NCBI GenBank assembly: GCA_934747805.1
Contig: CAKVHC010000001.1
Span: 91,100-155,099 of the forward strand
Length of the DNA stretch: 64,000 nt
Direction: 5' to 3'
DNA from: an uncultured Clostridia bacterium
GTDB lineage: Bacteria; Bacillota; Clostridia; Christensenellales; UBA1242
This document shows positions 33,606 to 42,016 of this stretch, piece after piece. A model generated the notes under the pieces. That model was not told the DNA's origin. It saw only the letters and a program-made list of their open reading frames with translations, and did not search any database. The position numbers and the translations under genes were made by a program. Each line of letters opens with the position of its first letter. The first letter of the stretch is position 1.

Positions 33606-34604
33606 ATGGCAAAAGATAAAAAGGCAGTTCGTGATTTGGTGTATAAAATGGCTGAGATAGCCAAGCTTAACGACCAAGAAATGATAGAAAATGCGGTTGA
33701 GAAACTGAGCAAAATGAGCCCTAGCGACGTCATCGACAAAAGTGTTGTGTATATGGCGAAGTTGGCAAGGAAAGAGATTGCCACTATGGACGAGATTAAG
33801 TCAGTGTCGCCGTTTGTGACCGCCTTGAATGGCGAAAAGTACAAGACTATGGACGATTTGCTGACCAGATACAATTGGATTAGGTCAATGAATATGGAAT
33901 ATTGCGAGATGCCATTGACGGAGAATCATCAGCTTGTGCTGGAAGCATTTGATAGTTTCAACGCAATGATCGGCACCAACTTAGATTGCTTTTACACTGG
34001 TGGACTTATGGCATATTTAGCCACTGGACAACCATTGGAAAGATATCATGGTGACCTAGATTTGTTCATAGACGAAAAAGAATTGCCGAAACTATACAAA
34101 TACATTAGAAACAACCCAAACTTTCAGCTCATTTCACACTTGAGCGAAAAGGAAGAAAACGGTCACGAGTTTTCAATCAATTACAAGGGCTCGCCTATGA
34201 GTATTGGACTGTTTTTGTTCGATAGGAAAAAGACGGGTGAAGTAGTGCAAAAGAGTTATTACTATCCGCAACAGAATAGAGAAAACGGATTATCTGTGAC
34301 CGAGCATCACCTATCTCAAGAGTTTGCAAGGGACAAGTTCGACGAGACTATTCACTCGCATGGCGGACATGAGTATAGGGCGGAAAGTTTGGAGAGCATT
34401 TACAGCGAGAAAAAAGATTTAAGACCAAAAGACAGATACGATGCGAAAGTTATATCCGACCATTACGACCTAGACATGAGCAAGGTGGCACGTATTGAAG
34501 CAGAAAGACAAAGCGGCTATGAGATTAAGGAAAAATCTGCAGAGCACAGTATTGTTGCTAAACTGGACGGAATAATAACTGGTGCGGAAATCAAGAAAGT
34601 TTAG
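33606..34604 (+). CDS. nucleotidyltransferase-like protein
   Basis: 332 residues. The centre carries FYTGGLMAYLATGQPLERYHGDLDLFID: a Gly-Gly turn, a helix and a D-L-D pair, the pattern of the nucleotidyltransferase fold used by LnuA-like and AbiEii-like proteins. The N-terminal 100 residues are helical and charged, the C-terminal part is Glu/Lys-rich. No immediate partner gene is visible, so a toxin-antitoxin role is not supported. ATAGGAG precedes the start and a TATACT box lies upstream. Family call is motif-level only. Confidence 0.55.
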   Translation: MAKDKKAVRDLVYKMAEIAKLNDQEMIENAVEKLSKMSPSDVIDKSVVYMAKLARKEIATMDEIKSVSPFVTALNGEKYKTMDDLLTRYNWIRSMNMEYCEMPLTENHQLVLEAFDSFNAMIGTNLDCFYTGGLMAYLATGQPLERYHGDLDLFIDEKELPKLYKYIRNNPNFQLISHLSEKEENGHEFSINYKGSPMSIGLFLFDRKKTGEVVQKSYYYPQQNRENGLSVTEHHLSQEFARDKFDETIHSHGGHEYRAESLESIYSEKKDLRPKDRYDAKVISDHYDLDMSKVARIEAERQSGYEIKEKSAEHSIVAKLDGIITGAEIKKV

Positions 34605-34656
34605 TATGCACGCAAAGACACTGTTTAAATCGGGTGCATTGTGTTACGTTTTGTGG

Positions 34657-34662
34657 TATAAT
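34657..34662 (+). promoter_or_regulatory. -10 box in front of the nine-gene metabolic operon
   Basis: TATAAT, followed 13 bases later by AAGGA and the ATG at 34681. The -35 region is poor (best TGCATT at 17 bases). It is the only clear promoter before the run of closely spaced genes to 41677. Confidence 0.45.
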
Positions 34663-34680
34663 GAAATTTAAGGAAAGAAA

Positions 34681-35532
34681 ATGTTTGATATAGGAATAAA
34701 CACGAACAACGAATGCGGCAAAGACTTTTTTGAAACATGCAACAACATAAAACAATGCGGATTCAGCAGTATTATGGTCGCATTGATTCGTGGAAAGGAA
34801 GAAGAACAACTTGAGTATGCAACAAAATCTGGCCTAAAGATTGCATATGTACACCTGGATAATTTATTTACGAATGATATGTGGGTAAAAGGCTTTGCTC
34901 ACGATAATCAGCTGGCATTATACAAAAAGCAGATTGAACTTTGTGCCAAGTTTGGAGTCAAAATTGCCATTCTGCACCCAACTTTAGGCAACCCAAACAC
35001 ATTAGTTATCCAGCCCAATGAGTTTGCTCTTGGTGAGTTTAGGAAATTAGTTGATTTCGCCGAGAGTAAGCAGGTTAAAATCGCTCTCGAGAATCTAGAT
35101 AACAATAGCCTTATTCATTTTAGATATCTGTTGGACAATATTAAATCTAGCAATTTCGGATTTTGTTATGATGTCGGACACCACAATTTGTACAACAAAA
35201 ATGTTGACCTACTCAGTCTTTATGGTGATAGGTTGATTGCAGTTCATTTGCACGACAATTATGGAGATTATGAGTATGGTGATGATTACTCCCACGATCT
35301 TCATATGGTGCCTTTTGATGGAAATGTAGACTATGCGAATGTTATCCAAGGACTGAAAGATTGCAAGTATAAAGGCGTTTTAATGCTTGAAGTGCACAAA
35401 GCACTCTATGCACAAAGCAGAACTTACGCTAATATACCTGATCTAGAATTTTTAATCAAGGCAAAACATGTGGCAGAAAGATTAAGAGACTTACTAGCTA
35501 ATGACACTATATACCAACCTTTGACGAACTGA
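34681..35532 (+). CDS. sugar phosphate isomerase/epimerase-like TIM barrel protein
   Basis: 283 residues of the xylose-isomerase-like TIM barrel superfamily (sugar phosphate isomerases, epimerases, and related AP endonucleases). Metal-site signatures are visible in barrel order: AILHPT, IALENLD (Glu), FCYDVGHHN (Asp and His), IAVHLHDN (His) and LMLEVHKA (Glu). Substrate unknown. First gene of a co-directional set of nine genes with gaps of 0-41 bases, all apparently metabolic. Confidence 0.8.
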   Translation: MFDIGINTNNECGKDFFETCNNIKQCGFSSIMVALIRGKEEEQLEYATKSGLKIAYVHLDNLFTNDMWVKGFAHDNQLALYKKQIELCAKFGVKIAILHPTLGNPNTLVIQPNEFALGEFRKLVDFAESKQVKIALENLDNNSLIHFRYLLDNIKSSNFGFCYDVGHHNLYNKNVDLLSLYGDRLIAVHLHDNYGDYEYGDDYSHDLHMVPFDGNVDYANVIQGLKDCKYKGVLMLEVHKALYAQSRTYANIPDLEFLIKAKHVAERLRDLLANDTIYQPLTN

Positions 35533-35548
35533 TTATTGTGGAGTGATT

Positions 35549-36037
35549 ATGAATAAAATTTTAATAGTGATAGACATGCAAAATGGGTTTATGAATAAAT
35601 CTAATTACATTTCATTAAAAGACAAAATTCAAAAACTTATAACTAACTCAAATTACGAAAAGATTATTTTTACTAAGTATTTAAACGACAAAACAAAAAA
35701 TAGCTTTTATATAGACAAATTAAATTACAATCGTCTAACAACAACTGACGAGCAAGAGATTTGTCTGCCTATGCCTAATAATGCAATCGTATTTGAGAAG
35801 TACGGCTATGGACTTGAACAGAAAGATTTGGAAAGGTTAAAATCTTTTGGAGAGCATGAAGTAGATATTTGTGGATTGCAGACAGATGCATGTGTGTATG
35901 CGATTGCTTTGCAATGTTTTGATAATAACATATATCCCAATATTTTATTTAATTATGTGGAATGCAACCCAAAACTAAAAGATACAATTAAAACAATTTT
36001 TACTAAACAATTTGGCAAACTAGATGAAAGAGATTAA
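35549..36037 (+). CDS. isochorismatase-family cysteine hydrolase
   Basis: 162 residues. The catalytic triad of the family is visible: D in ILIVIDMQNGF, a central Lys (KYLNDK), and the nucleophile in the typical GLQTDACVYA. Members hydrolyse C-N or vinyl-ether bonds (nicotinamidase, isochorismatase, ureidoglycolate-type amides). Substrate unknown. ATG 35549 is preferred, with GTGGAG upstream; a GTG at 35543 is the alternative. The coding sequence is markedly AT-rich. Confidence 0.8.
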   Translation: MNKILIVIDMQNGFMNKSNYISLKDKIQKLITNSNYEKIIFTKYLNDKTKNSFYIDKLNYNRLTTTDEQEICLPMPNNAIVFEKYGYGLEQKDLERLKSFGEHEVDICGLQTDACVYAIALQCFDNNIYPNILFNYVECNPKLKDTIKTIFTKQFGKLDERD

Positions 36038-36048
36038 GGAGTGAAAAT

Positions 36049-36786
36049 ATGGTTAAAAACAAAGTTGCACTTGTAACTGGTGCGAAAAAAGGCATTGGTC
36101 TTGCAGTATCAAAAAAATTGCTAAATAGTGGCTACACTGTTGTAATGGCAGATTGTGAAGAAATTTCAAAAGATTATATTGAAAATGAAATAGGGACAAA
36201 AGACAATTTGGCAGTTTTTAAAGGTGACATTACTAAAGAACAAGACATGCTGGCTTTAAATGAGTTTATCATTAAAACTTATGGAAAACTAGACTGTCTT
36301 GTGTGTAATGCTGGCATTATTCCAACCCCTTGCGGAATTGAAGATATTACAGACGAGAATATAGACAAAACAATCAATGTCAATCTAAAAGGCACATTTA
36401 GATGTTTGAGAATATTTGGAAAACTAATAAAAGAAACATCTAAGAATGGAAGCATTGTAAATCTGACATCTGTTGACGGAATAATTGGCGAACCATTTGC
36501 TGTCATTTATTCAGCAACCAAGGCTGGAATTATATCTTTGACCAAATCTTTCGCTAGACACTATGGCGAGAGCGTTCGAGTGAACGCAGTTGCCCCGGGG
36601 CTAATTGACACTCCACTAACCGAAAGTCTTGGCAATGACCCAAGTTGGACAACAGATTATTCAATTATCAAAAGAGTTGGCAAACCAAATGAGATTGCAG
36701 ATGCAGTTGAATTTTTACTAAGCGACAAAGCTACATTCATAACTGGACAAGTTTTGGTCGTAGACGGTGGGTTTACATTAAAATAA
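36049..36786 (+). CDS. short-chain dehydrogenase/reductase (FabG-like)
   Basis: 245 residues. NAD(P)-binding TGAKKGIGLA at residues 10-19, CNAGI, the catalytic Ser in NLTSVDG, the catalytic YSATKAG, PGLIDTPL and the C-terminal ITGQVLVVDGGFTLK. This is a complete classical SDR. Substrate is unknown; a second SDR lies at 40026. AAGGAG precedes the start. Confidence 0.88.
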   Translation: MVKNKVALVTGAKKGIGLAVSKKLLNSGYTVVMADCEEISKDYIENEIGTKDNLAVFKGDITKEQDMLALNEFIIKTYGKLDCLVCNAGIIPTPCGIEDITDENIDKTINVNLKGTFRCLRIFGKLIKETSKNGSIVNLTSVDGIIGEPFAVIYSATKAGIISLTKSFARHYGESVRVNAVAPGLIDTPLTESLGNDPSWTTDYSIIKRVGKPNEIADAVEFLLSDKATFITGQVLVVDGGFTLK

Positions 36787-36807
36787 AAAAAACAAAGGAG
36801 TAACATT

Positions 36808-37404
36808 ATGGCAATAGAAGTTGAGGCGGGGTTTAAAGTTAGAGAGAGTAAGGAAGAGGCAGAAAAAATTTTGTTGGATAATGGGTTTGTAAATACTTTT
36901 AAAACCGCACACACAAGAGATGTTTATTTTGGCAAGAAAGTGGAGTTTGACGGCAAAAGCGAAGAAGAAATCAAACGCAGTATGGTGCGTCTTCGTGGGT
37001 TTGAAACTTTTGAGAATTTGCAACTGCTTGGAGATGCATATCCCGAAGGCAAATACAAGGCAGATTTTAAAACTGCACTAGATATTTGCAACAAATTGCT
37101 TGCAAACGGCTTTGAAGTAATTATCGACACCGAAAAGACCGACTGGGTTTACAAAAAAGGCAGATGTTGGCACCAATTGCAGGAAATAAAAAATATTGGC
37201 CTTGTGGACTATGTGTATAACGAAGAAATCTTTGATAAAGGTTACTCCGAAGAAAAACAATTTGACCTACTACACACACAAATGACCGACCTTGGTTTCC
37301 ACCTAGAATACGACCTTGGCATAGACAAACTTCGTTCACTTCTTTCAGGCAAAATTCAATTTTCTACCAACCAAATTGGTAAATATAATTATCAGGAGAA
37401 ATAG
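36808..37404 (+). CDS. CYTH-domain protein (class IV adenylate cyclase / triphosphatase-like)
   Basis: 198 residues. The N-terminal IEVEAGFKV resembles the E-x-E-x-K start of CYTH proteins, with Gly at the Lys position but a Lys two residues later. RDVYF, VRLRGFE, YKADF, EVIIDTEKTDWVY and LQEIKNIGLVDYVY match the strand pattern of the triphosphate tunnel fold. Such proteins cleave or cyclise triphosphate compounds or bind phosphorylated ligands. The next gene, a phosphatase, begins directly after its stop. Confidence 0.65.
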   Translation: MAIEVEAGFKVRESKEEAEKILLDNGFVNTFKTAHTRDVYFGKKVEFDGKSEEEIKRSMVRLRGFETFENLQLLGDAYPEGKYKADFKTALDICNKLLANGFEVIIDTEKTDWVYKKGRCWHQLQEIKNIGLVDYVYNEEIFDKGYSEEKQFDLLHTQMTDLGFHLEYDLGIDKLRSLLSGKIQFSTNQIGKYNYQEK

Positions 37405-38064
37405 ATGAAAGCCGTTATCTTTGATTTTGACGGAACGCTAACGGAAAAGAAAGGTAATCTTTGGAAGAAGATTTGGCAAAGTCTTGGTTATGATATAGGT
37501 CCCGACTCTTACTATGTAAGTCTTTACAAAGGGTTCTTAAGCGGCAACATAACTCACAGACAGTGGTGCAAACTAACTCTCGAGGCGTTTAAAGAAAAAG
37601 GCTTCAACAATAAAAAGTTGGATAATCTAGCAGATGGGATTGCTCTAATGCAAGGCGCCGGCGAACTGATTGAGCACCTATACTCTAAAGGAATAGAGAT
37701 ACATATCGTCAGCGGAAATATTGTCTCGGTTATTAAAAAGGTTTTGGGCGTAAACCAAAAATACATTACTTGCATTAAGGCCAACGAGTTTGTGTTTGAC
37801 GATAACGGCGAACTAGCAGATATTGTTGGCACGCAATACGACCACGAAGGCAAGGCAACTTACATAAAAGAACTTTGCAAGAAAAAGGGTTGTGCCCCTA
37901 GCGAAGTATTGTTTATTGGCAACAGCATGAACGATGAGTGGGTATACAAGTCCGGTGCTAGAACGTTGTGCGTCAATCCAAACGAGACCCAGAGCGAGAA
38001 CAGCGAAATCTGGCACAAAGTGGTGTACACGGACAACCTGTTGGAACTAGAAAAAGAAATTTAA
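37405..38064 (+). CDS. HAD-superfamily phosphatase (SerB-like, subfamily IB)
   Basis: 219 residues. Motif I DFDGTLT (nucleophile Asp), motif II SGN near residue 99, a Lys in HEGKATYIKEL, and motif IV GNSMNDEWV. A helical cap lies between motif I and II. This is the layout of HAD-IB phosphatases such as phosphoserine phosphatase, but the substrate could be any small phosphate ester. CAGGAG precedes the ATG; it begins right after the stop of the CYTH gene, so they are probably coupled. Confidence 0.82.
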   Translation: MKAVIFDFDGTLTEKKGNLWKKIWQSLGYDIGPDSYYVSLYKGFLSGNITHRQWCKLTLEAFKEKGFNNKKLDNLADGIALMQGAGELIEHLYSKGIEIHIVSGNIVSVIKKVLGVNQKYITCIKANEFVFDDNGELADIVGTQYDHEGKATYIKELCKKKGCAPSEVLFIGNSMNDEWVYKSGARTLCVNPNETQSENSEIWHKVVYTDNLLELEKEI

Positions 38065-38074
38065 AGGAGTTAAA

Positions 38075-38998
38075 GTGTTAGATATTAAAGACCTACACCC
38101 AATAGGCATTGGGACTTGGACTATTTCAAAAGCAAATTACGCTAAGGACATCAAAGGTCTGATGTATTCGTTTGAAAATGGGCAAAATTCCATTGAGTGC
38201 AATGCTTCCTATCTTGCTGGCGAGAGCCTTGATGTTGTGGCAGATTTTATTCAACAAATTGATAGAGAAAAGATTTTTATCAATGTTGTAATGACTTATG
38301 GCGTAAAGAATGCAGACGACGTTTACAAATATTTAGATTTGTATATGAAGAAGTTAAACACGACCTATGTTGACTGCATTACTTATGGTGCAACTTTGGA
38401 CTTTTTGGAGCGTGAAGGCTTTGAGCCTAGTGAATATCTAAAAGTTGTTAGAGATTTGCAAAAGCAAGGCAAGACTAGATATATTGGAATGAGTAATCTA
38501 TCTCCTGAAGATTATGAAAAATATGGACCATTCGACCATTTTGAAGGTTGCTTTGGACTAGAAACAAAAGTTTATGAAGACAATGGTGTTTTAGAAAAAG
38601 CCAAATCTTCATTCGTGGCATACCAACCACTTAGAAGAAATAGAACATCAAAAATGAACTATCCTATCCTAGTTAATCTAGCCGAAAAATACAACAAAAC
38701 ACAAAACCAAATAATCCTTAATTGGATAATTAAGCACAAAGGCATAAAGGTTTTATGCAAATGCACAGACATACAACATATTGATGAAAATTTGCAAGCA
38801 CTAGACTTTGAAATGTCGGCAGACGACTATTTAGCACTAGACAATTTCCGCCAACCATTCTTTGATAATATGAAAGTTAAATATAGAGAAAATGGCGAAG
38901 GTATTCTTATTCATCAAGTGCCTAATCAAGACCCACTAGGCAAAGAAATATATGTGGCATGTTATGGCACAAATAAAGAAACAATGAAAATTGATTAA
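38075..38998 (+). CDS. aldo/keto reductase-fold protein with altered active site
   Basis: 307 residues. TIM-barrel AKR landmarks are visible: GIGTWTISK, SIECNASYLAGESLD (catalytic Tyr region), RYIGMSNLSPEDYEKY, AYQPLRR, and NQIILNWIIKHKGIKVLCKCTDIQHIDENLQAL (NADPH site). By eye the catalytic Lys and His look replaced: VVMTYG where TK is expected, and CITYGATLDF where an HxxD is expected. It may therefore have lost or changed redox activity. Start is GTG with AAAGGAG upstream. Confidence 0.78.
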   Translation: MLDIKDLHPIGIGTWTISKANYAKDIKGLMYSFENGQNSIECNASYLAGESLDVVADFIQQIDREKIFINVVMTYGVKNADDVYKYLDLYMKKLNTTYVDCITYGATLDFLEREGFEPSEYLKVVRDLQKQGKTRYIGMSNLSPEDYEKYGPFDHFEGCFGLETKVYEDNGVLEKAKSSFVAYQPLRRNRTSKMNYPILVNLAEKYNKTQNQIILNWIIKHKGIKVLCKCTDIQHIDENLQALDFEMSADDYLALDNFRQPFFDNMKVKYRENGEGILIHQVPNQDPLGKEIYVACYGTNKETMKID

Positions 38999-39026
38999 TA
39001 AATAATTTAAATAAGGGAGATTTTGT

Positions 39027-40016
39027 ATGGAATTTATAAGCAAAAATCAGTTGATTGAAAATAAACTTATAAGATTTGATGATGTTTTTTCAAAAACAAA
39101 AAGAGCATACGAGTTATTTTCACAAGGCAAGACTATAACCCCACCTTTTACTGTTTTCACAATCCCTGAAAGTAATGGTAGCGTGCACTTCAAATGTGGT
39201 TATGTTCCCGGTGAAAAATATTTTGCAATGAAATATTCAGGTGCATTTTATGGAAATGAAAAACTTGGAAAATCAAATTTCTTAGGGTTATTTTCTGTCT
39301 TTAATGCACAAACTGGTGAGGTCGAGGCTATCATTGATGACAAAGGCTACCTTACAGATTACAGAACAGGCGTTGCTGGAAGTATTGCAACTTCTACACT
39401 TGCTAGAAGCGATAGCAAAGTCGTAGCAATGATTGGCACAGGAACACAAGCAAGAATGCAACTTATGTGCTTACTCAAAGTTATGCCACAAATTGACACT
39501 TTGCAGGTTTGGGGCAGAAACGAAAAGGGTATGGAAAAATATATTGAAGAAATCCGCAAAAATTATCCAAACCTTAATGTTGTTGCTTGCCCAGACGCCA
39601 AAAGTGCAGTAACAAATGCAGATATAATCTACACAGTTACATATAGCGACAAACCTATTATTAAAGCCGACTGGATAAAACCCGGAACGCACATTACAGC
39701 AGTTGGAGCTTGTGAACCAAATATGCAAGAATTAGACGAGGAAATACTAGGAATTGCAGACATTGTTTGCACAGACAGTATAGCAGCTTGTAGTAAAAAT
39801 GGCGAACTTCATCATGCACTAGACAAAGGCTATGTTAAAGAGGACAAAGTTACAGAACTTGGAACATATATTTCTAGCAAGGCAAAAAGAAATCCAGACG
39901 ACATAACTATCTGCGACCTTGTTGGTATTGGCTTCCAGGACGCAGTTATTGCAAGTTCAGTTATGGAAGAATATGTTAGGCAAAGATCTTGTGAAAATGC
40001 AAATGAGTTAAAGTAA
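39027..40016 (+). CDS. ornithine cyclodeaminase / mu-crystallin family protein
   Basis: 329 residues. NAD(P)-binding Rossmann motif VAMIGTGTQARMQL near residue 135, the substrate-site KYSGAF, YRTGVAGSIATSTLARSDSK, and ITAVGACEPNMQELDEEIL. The family includes ornithine cyclodeaminase, alanine dehydrogenase-like and imine/ketimine reductases such as SbnB. Substrate unknown; an imine or amino acid substrate is plausible in an operon with two SDRs. AGGGAG precedes the start. Confidence 0.85.
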   Translation: MEFISKNQLIENKLIRFDDVFSKTKRAYELFSQGKTITPPFTVFTIPESNGSVHFKCGYVPGEKYFAMKYSGAFYGNEKLGKSNFLGLFSVFNAQTGEVEAIIDDKGYLTDYRTGVAGSIATSTLARSDSKVVAMIGTGTQARMQLMCLLKVMPQIDTLQVWGRNEKGMEKYIEEIRKNYPNLNVVACPDAKSAVTNADIIYTVTYSDKPIIKADWIKPGTHITAVGACEPNMQELDEEILGIADIVCTDSIAACSKNGELHHALDKGYVKEDKVTELGTYISSKAKRNPDDITICDLVGIGFQDAVIASSVMEEYVRQRSCENANELK

Positions 40017-40025
40017 GAGGTTTTT

Positions 40026-40742
40026 ATGAAAAACATAATAATAACAGGGGCTGGCAATGGTGTCGGAAAGGCAATCGCCACCTTGCTAAAAGGTGAAAAT
40101 TTAATACTGGTTGATATTGATAAAGAAAATGTTGAGAAAACAGCAAAACTATTAGGACAAAACTCTTTTATTTGCGATGTAACAGAGACTAAGCAAATAA
40201 AAGAATTAAAACAATTCGTTGTGAAGTCTTTTGACAAACTAGATTGTTTAATTAACTGCGCTGGAATGTGGACAAAGGGAGAACTTTCACAGCTAGAAAT
40301 TGAACATTTTGCCCAAATTAACGATTTGGAGCGTATCAAGAAATTGATTGATACTAATTTATTTGGAATTATTGCTATGATTAGTGAGTTCTCACCTATT
40401 ATGATTAAGCAAAATTATGGGCAAATAATAAACATCAATTCACAAAGTGGAGTAGAAACTGAAGAATTTTGTCCTATTTACAACGCTTCAAAACATGGAA
40501 GTTATGCTTATAGGAAAGCTATTCAAAGAGATTTAGCAAAACACAACATAAAAATTACTGATGTTTGTCCGGGGTTAATAAAGACTGACTTTTATGTAAG
40601 AGCAAATGATAAATTGCCGGATGAAATAATGTGCTTAGGTTTAGAGCCTGAGGATGTAGCAAAAACAGTTATGTATGTTATAAATTTACCACATGAAATT
40701 ACAATTCCGTCAATTGAAGTTAGACACATAAAGAACTATTAA
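40026..40742 (+). CDS. short-chain dehydrogenase/reductase
   Basis: 238 residues. NAD(P)-binding TGAGNGVGKAIA, CDVTETKQI, NCAGMW, the Ser in NINSQSG, and the catalytic pair YNASKHG, followed by VCPGLIKTDF. It is of the SDR type with a C-terminal membrane-free tail. Sequence is clearly different from the SDR at 36049, so it is not a recent duplication. AAGAGG precedes the start. Confidence 0.85.
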   Translation: MKNIIITGAGNGVGKAIATLLKGENLILVDIDKENVEKTAKLLGQNSFICDVTETKQIKELKQFVVKSFDKLDCLINCAGMWTKGELSQLEIEHFAQINDLERIKKLIDTNLFGIIAMISEFSPIMIKQNYGQIININSQSGVETEEFCPIYNASKHGSYAYRKAIQRDLAKHNIKITDVCPGLIKTDFYVRANDKLPDEIMCLGLEPEDVAKTVMYVINLPHEITIPSIEVRHIKNY

Positions 40743-40783
40743 AGAGAATGAACAAATTTGAATTAGTTTAACATGGAGTTTTT

Positions 40784-41677
40784 ATGGACAAGCAGAAACA
40801 ATTAATCGTTGCTGGGGCAAAGCAATATTCAGATTACGTAACCTCACAGGTTCCACAGAGAGACGACAAGGGAAACCTTAAATATTATTTTAGCGGGTCG
40901 CTCGCCATGCTATTGTTAAGTTCGGCAAGGTCGTTGCAATCCTCATTTTTGGACGCAAAGGGCGAGGTTGTTCGTGCGAGCGAAGAAATTTCAATTCCAG
41001 ACAGGAATAGAGAGAGCCTAGAATTAGGCGTTAGGTCTATAGGGCACGATGTGGACATCGTCATCATTGACGACGCAGTGTTCGGTGGCAAGGGTTATGC
41101 ATATGAGTTGAGTAAACTAAGAGAGAAGTGCGATTTGGCCACCACGCTATGCCCAAAATGGGCGAATGGCGGAGGTACAATGTATGTGGATTTGTTGGCC
41201 TCTGAGAGAACTTTTGATGGGTTTGATGTGGCGGAACTCACCTTGCTAGACTCGACGAGGGTTGTAATTGCCGATCCATTGAGTCTGATTACACACAAAT
41301 TCGCCGATGCATTAGGATGCAAAGCGACAATAGAAATAGCGAGGAACAGAGGCCGTCTGACAGCCGAAAAACTAGCCGGATATAACGCGAAATACGAAAA
41401 GGATTTGAAAGATTTTGCCTCAATGTTTAATGGTGTTGTTGCCTTGTATGGAAAAGTTGACTTTAACAAGGTGGTCGAGCACATACTGCGAACCTGCCCT
41501 GACACCGCATTAGCCAAATGGATGCATGCGGAGGTGGCAGACAAGATAAGGCAATTTGGGTTTGACTGTAAAGAGTTGATAGACGCTGGATGCCAAGCCC
41601 TATTCGGCGAGTATATTCACGCAGTGGGCGAACTGAACAAGGCCACGCTGTCACGTGCTAGCGGGCATGCGTTATAA
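40784..41677 (+). CDS. uncharacterised protein with nucleotidyltransferase-like motif
   Basis: 297 residues. The segment YYFSGSLAMLLLSSAR followed about 55 residues later by GHDVDIVIID resembles the Gly-Ser turn plus D-x-D strand of nucleotidyltransferases, similar in spirit to the protein at 33606. The remainder is helical with no motif recognised. Last gene of the operon; base composition is more GC-rich than the preceding genes, which may mean a different origin. GGAG precedes the start. Confidence 0.5.
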   Translation: MDKQKQLIVAGAKQYSDYVTSQVPQRDDKGNLKYYFSGSLAMLLLSSARSLQSSFLDAKGEVVRASEEISIPDRNRESLELGVRSIGHDVDIVIIDDAVFGGKGYAYELSKLREKCDLATTLCPKWANGGGTMYVDLLASERTFDGFDVAELTLLDSTRVVIADPLSLITHKFADALGCKATIEIARNRGRLTAEKLAGYNAKYEKDLKDFASMFNGVVALYGKVDFNKVVEHILRTCPDTALAKWMHAEVADKIRQFGFDCKELIDAGCQALFGEYIHAVGELNKATLSRASGHAL

Positions 41678-41811
41678 AATGTAAAGAGAAAGTTAATGAA
41701 AAATCTATATATTGGAGCACTTTGATTTCACGCCCGAAAATGTTCTAATACATTTTATGTTGACCCTAGTAAACGAGTTAAAGTGTCGTAGTGTAAAATG
41801 AACATGATCAG
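41678..41811. other. intergenic stretch, no gene seen
   Basis: About 130 bases between the operon end and the S-box promoter. I see no hairpin with a T-run, no ORF of note and no repeat. Confidence 0.4.
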
Positions 41812-41840
41812 TTGACAAACATGCTGAAATGGTGTAGAGT
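41812..41840 (+). promoter_or_regulatory. promoter of the S-box-metK transcript
   Basis: TTGACA (41812-41817), 17 bases, TAGAGT (41835-41840). Predicted transcript start is near 41847, exactly at the 5' arm of the S-box P1 helix. Confidence 0.6.
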
Positions 41841-41846
41841 TTAATT

Positions 41847-41990
41847 ATCCATAAAGAGTGTGCGAGGGACAGCCCCGATGACCACACAGCAACCTAGCGA
41901 AAGCCAAGGTGCTAATGGCTGACCGATGGGAGCGAATTTTAGACTTTTATCCTGTCGGTAACGATGGGATTTTTTAATCCCTTTATGGAA
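41847..41990 (+). promoter_or_regulatory. S-box (SAM-I type) riboswitch upstream of metK
   Basis: Core elements of a SAM-I aptamer are present in order: AAGAG, GAGGGA-N2-GCCCC-GATGA, GCAACC, and AAGGTGCTAA. A perfect 9-bp P1 forms between TCCATAAAG (41848-41856) and CTTTATGGA (41981-41989). A hairpin GGGATT-TTTT-AATCCC (41965-41980) is just before the 3' arm. It should sense S-adenosylmethionine and lower metK expression when SAM is high. The long interval between the GGTGC block and the P1 3' arm is unusual, and I cannot tell whether control is by termination or by hiding the start site. Confidence 0.85.
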
Positions 41991-42016
41991 ATAGAAAGTA
42001 AAGGAAGAAAAATAAA

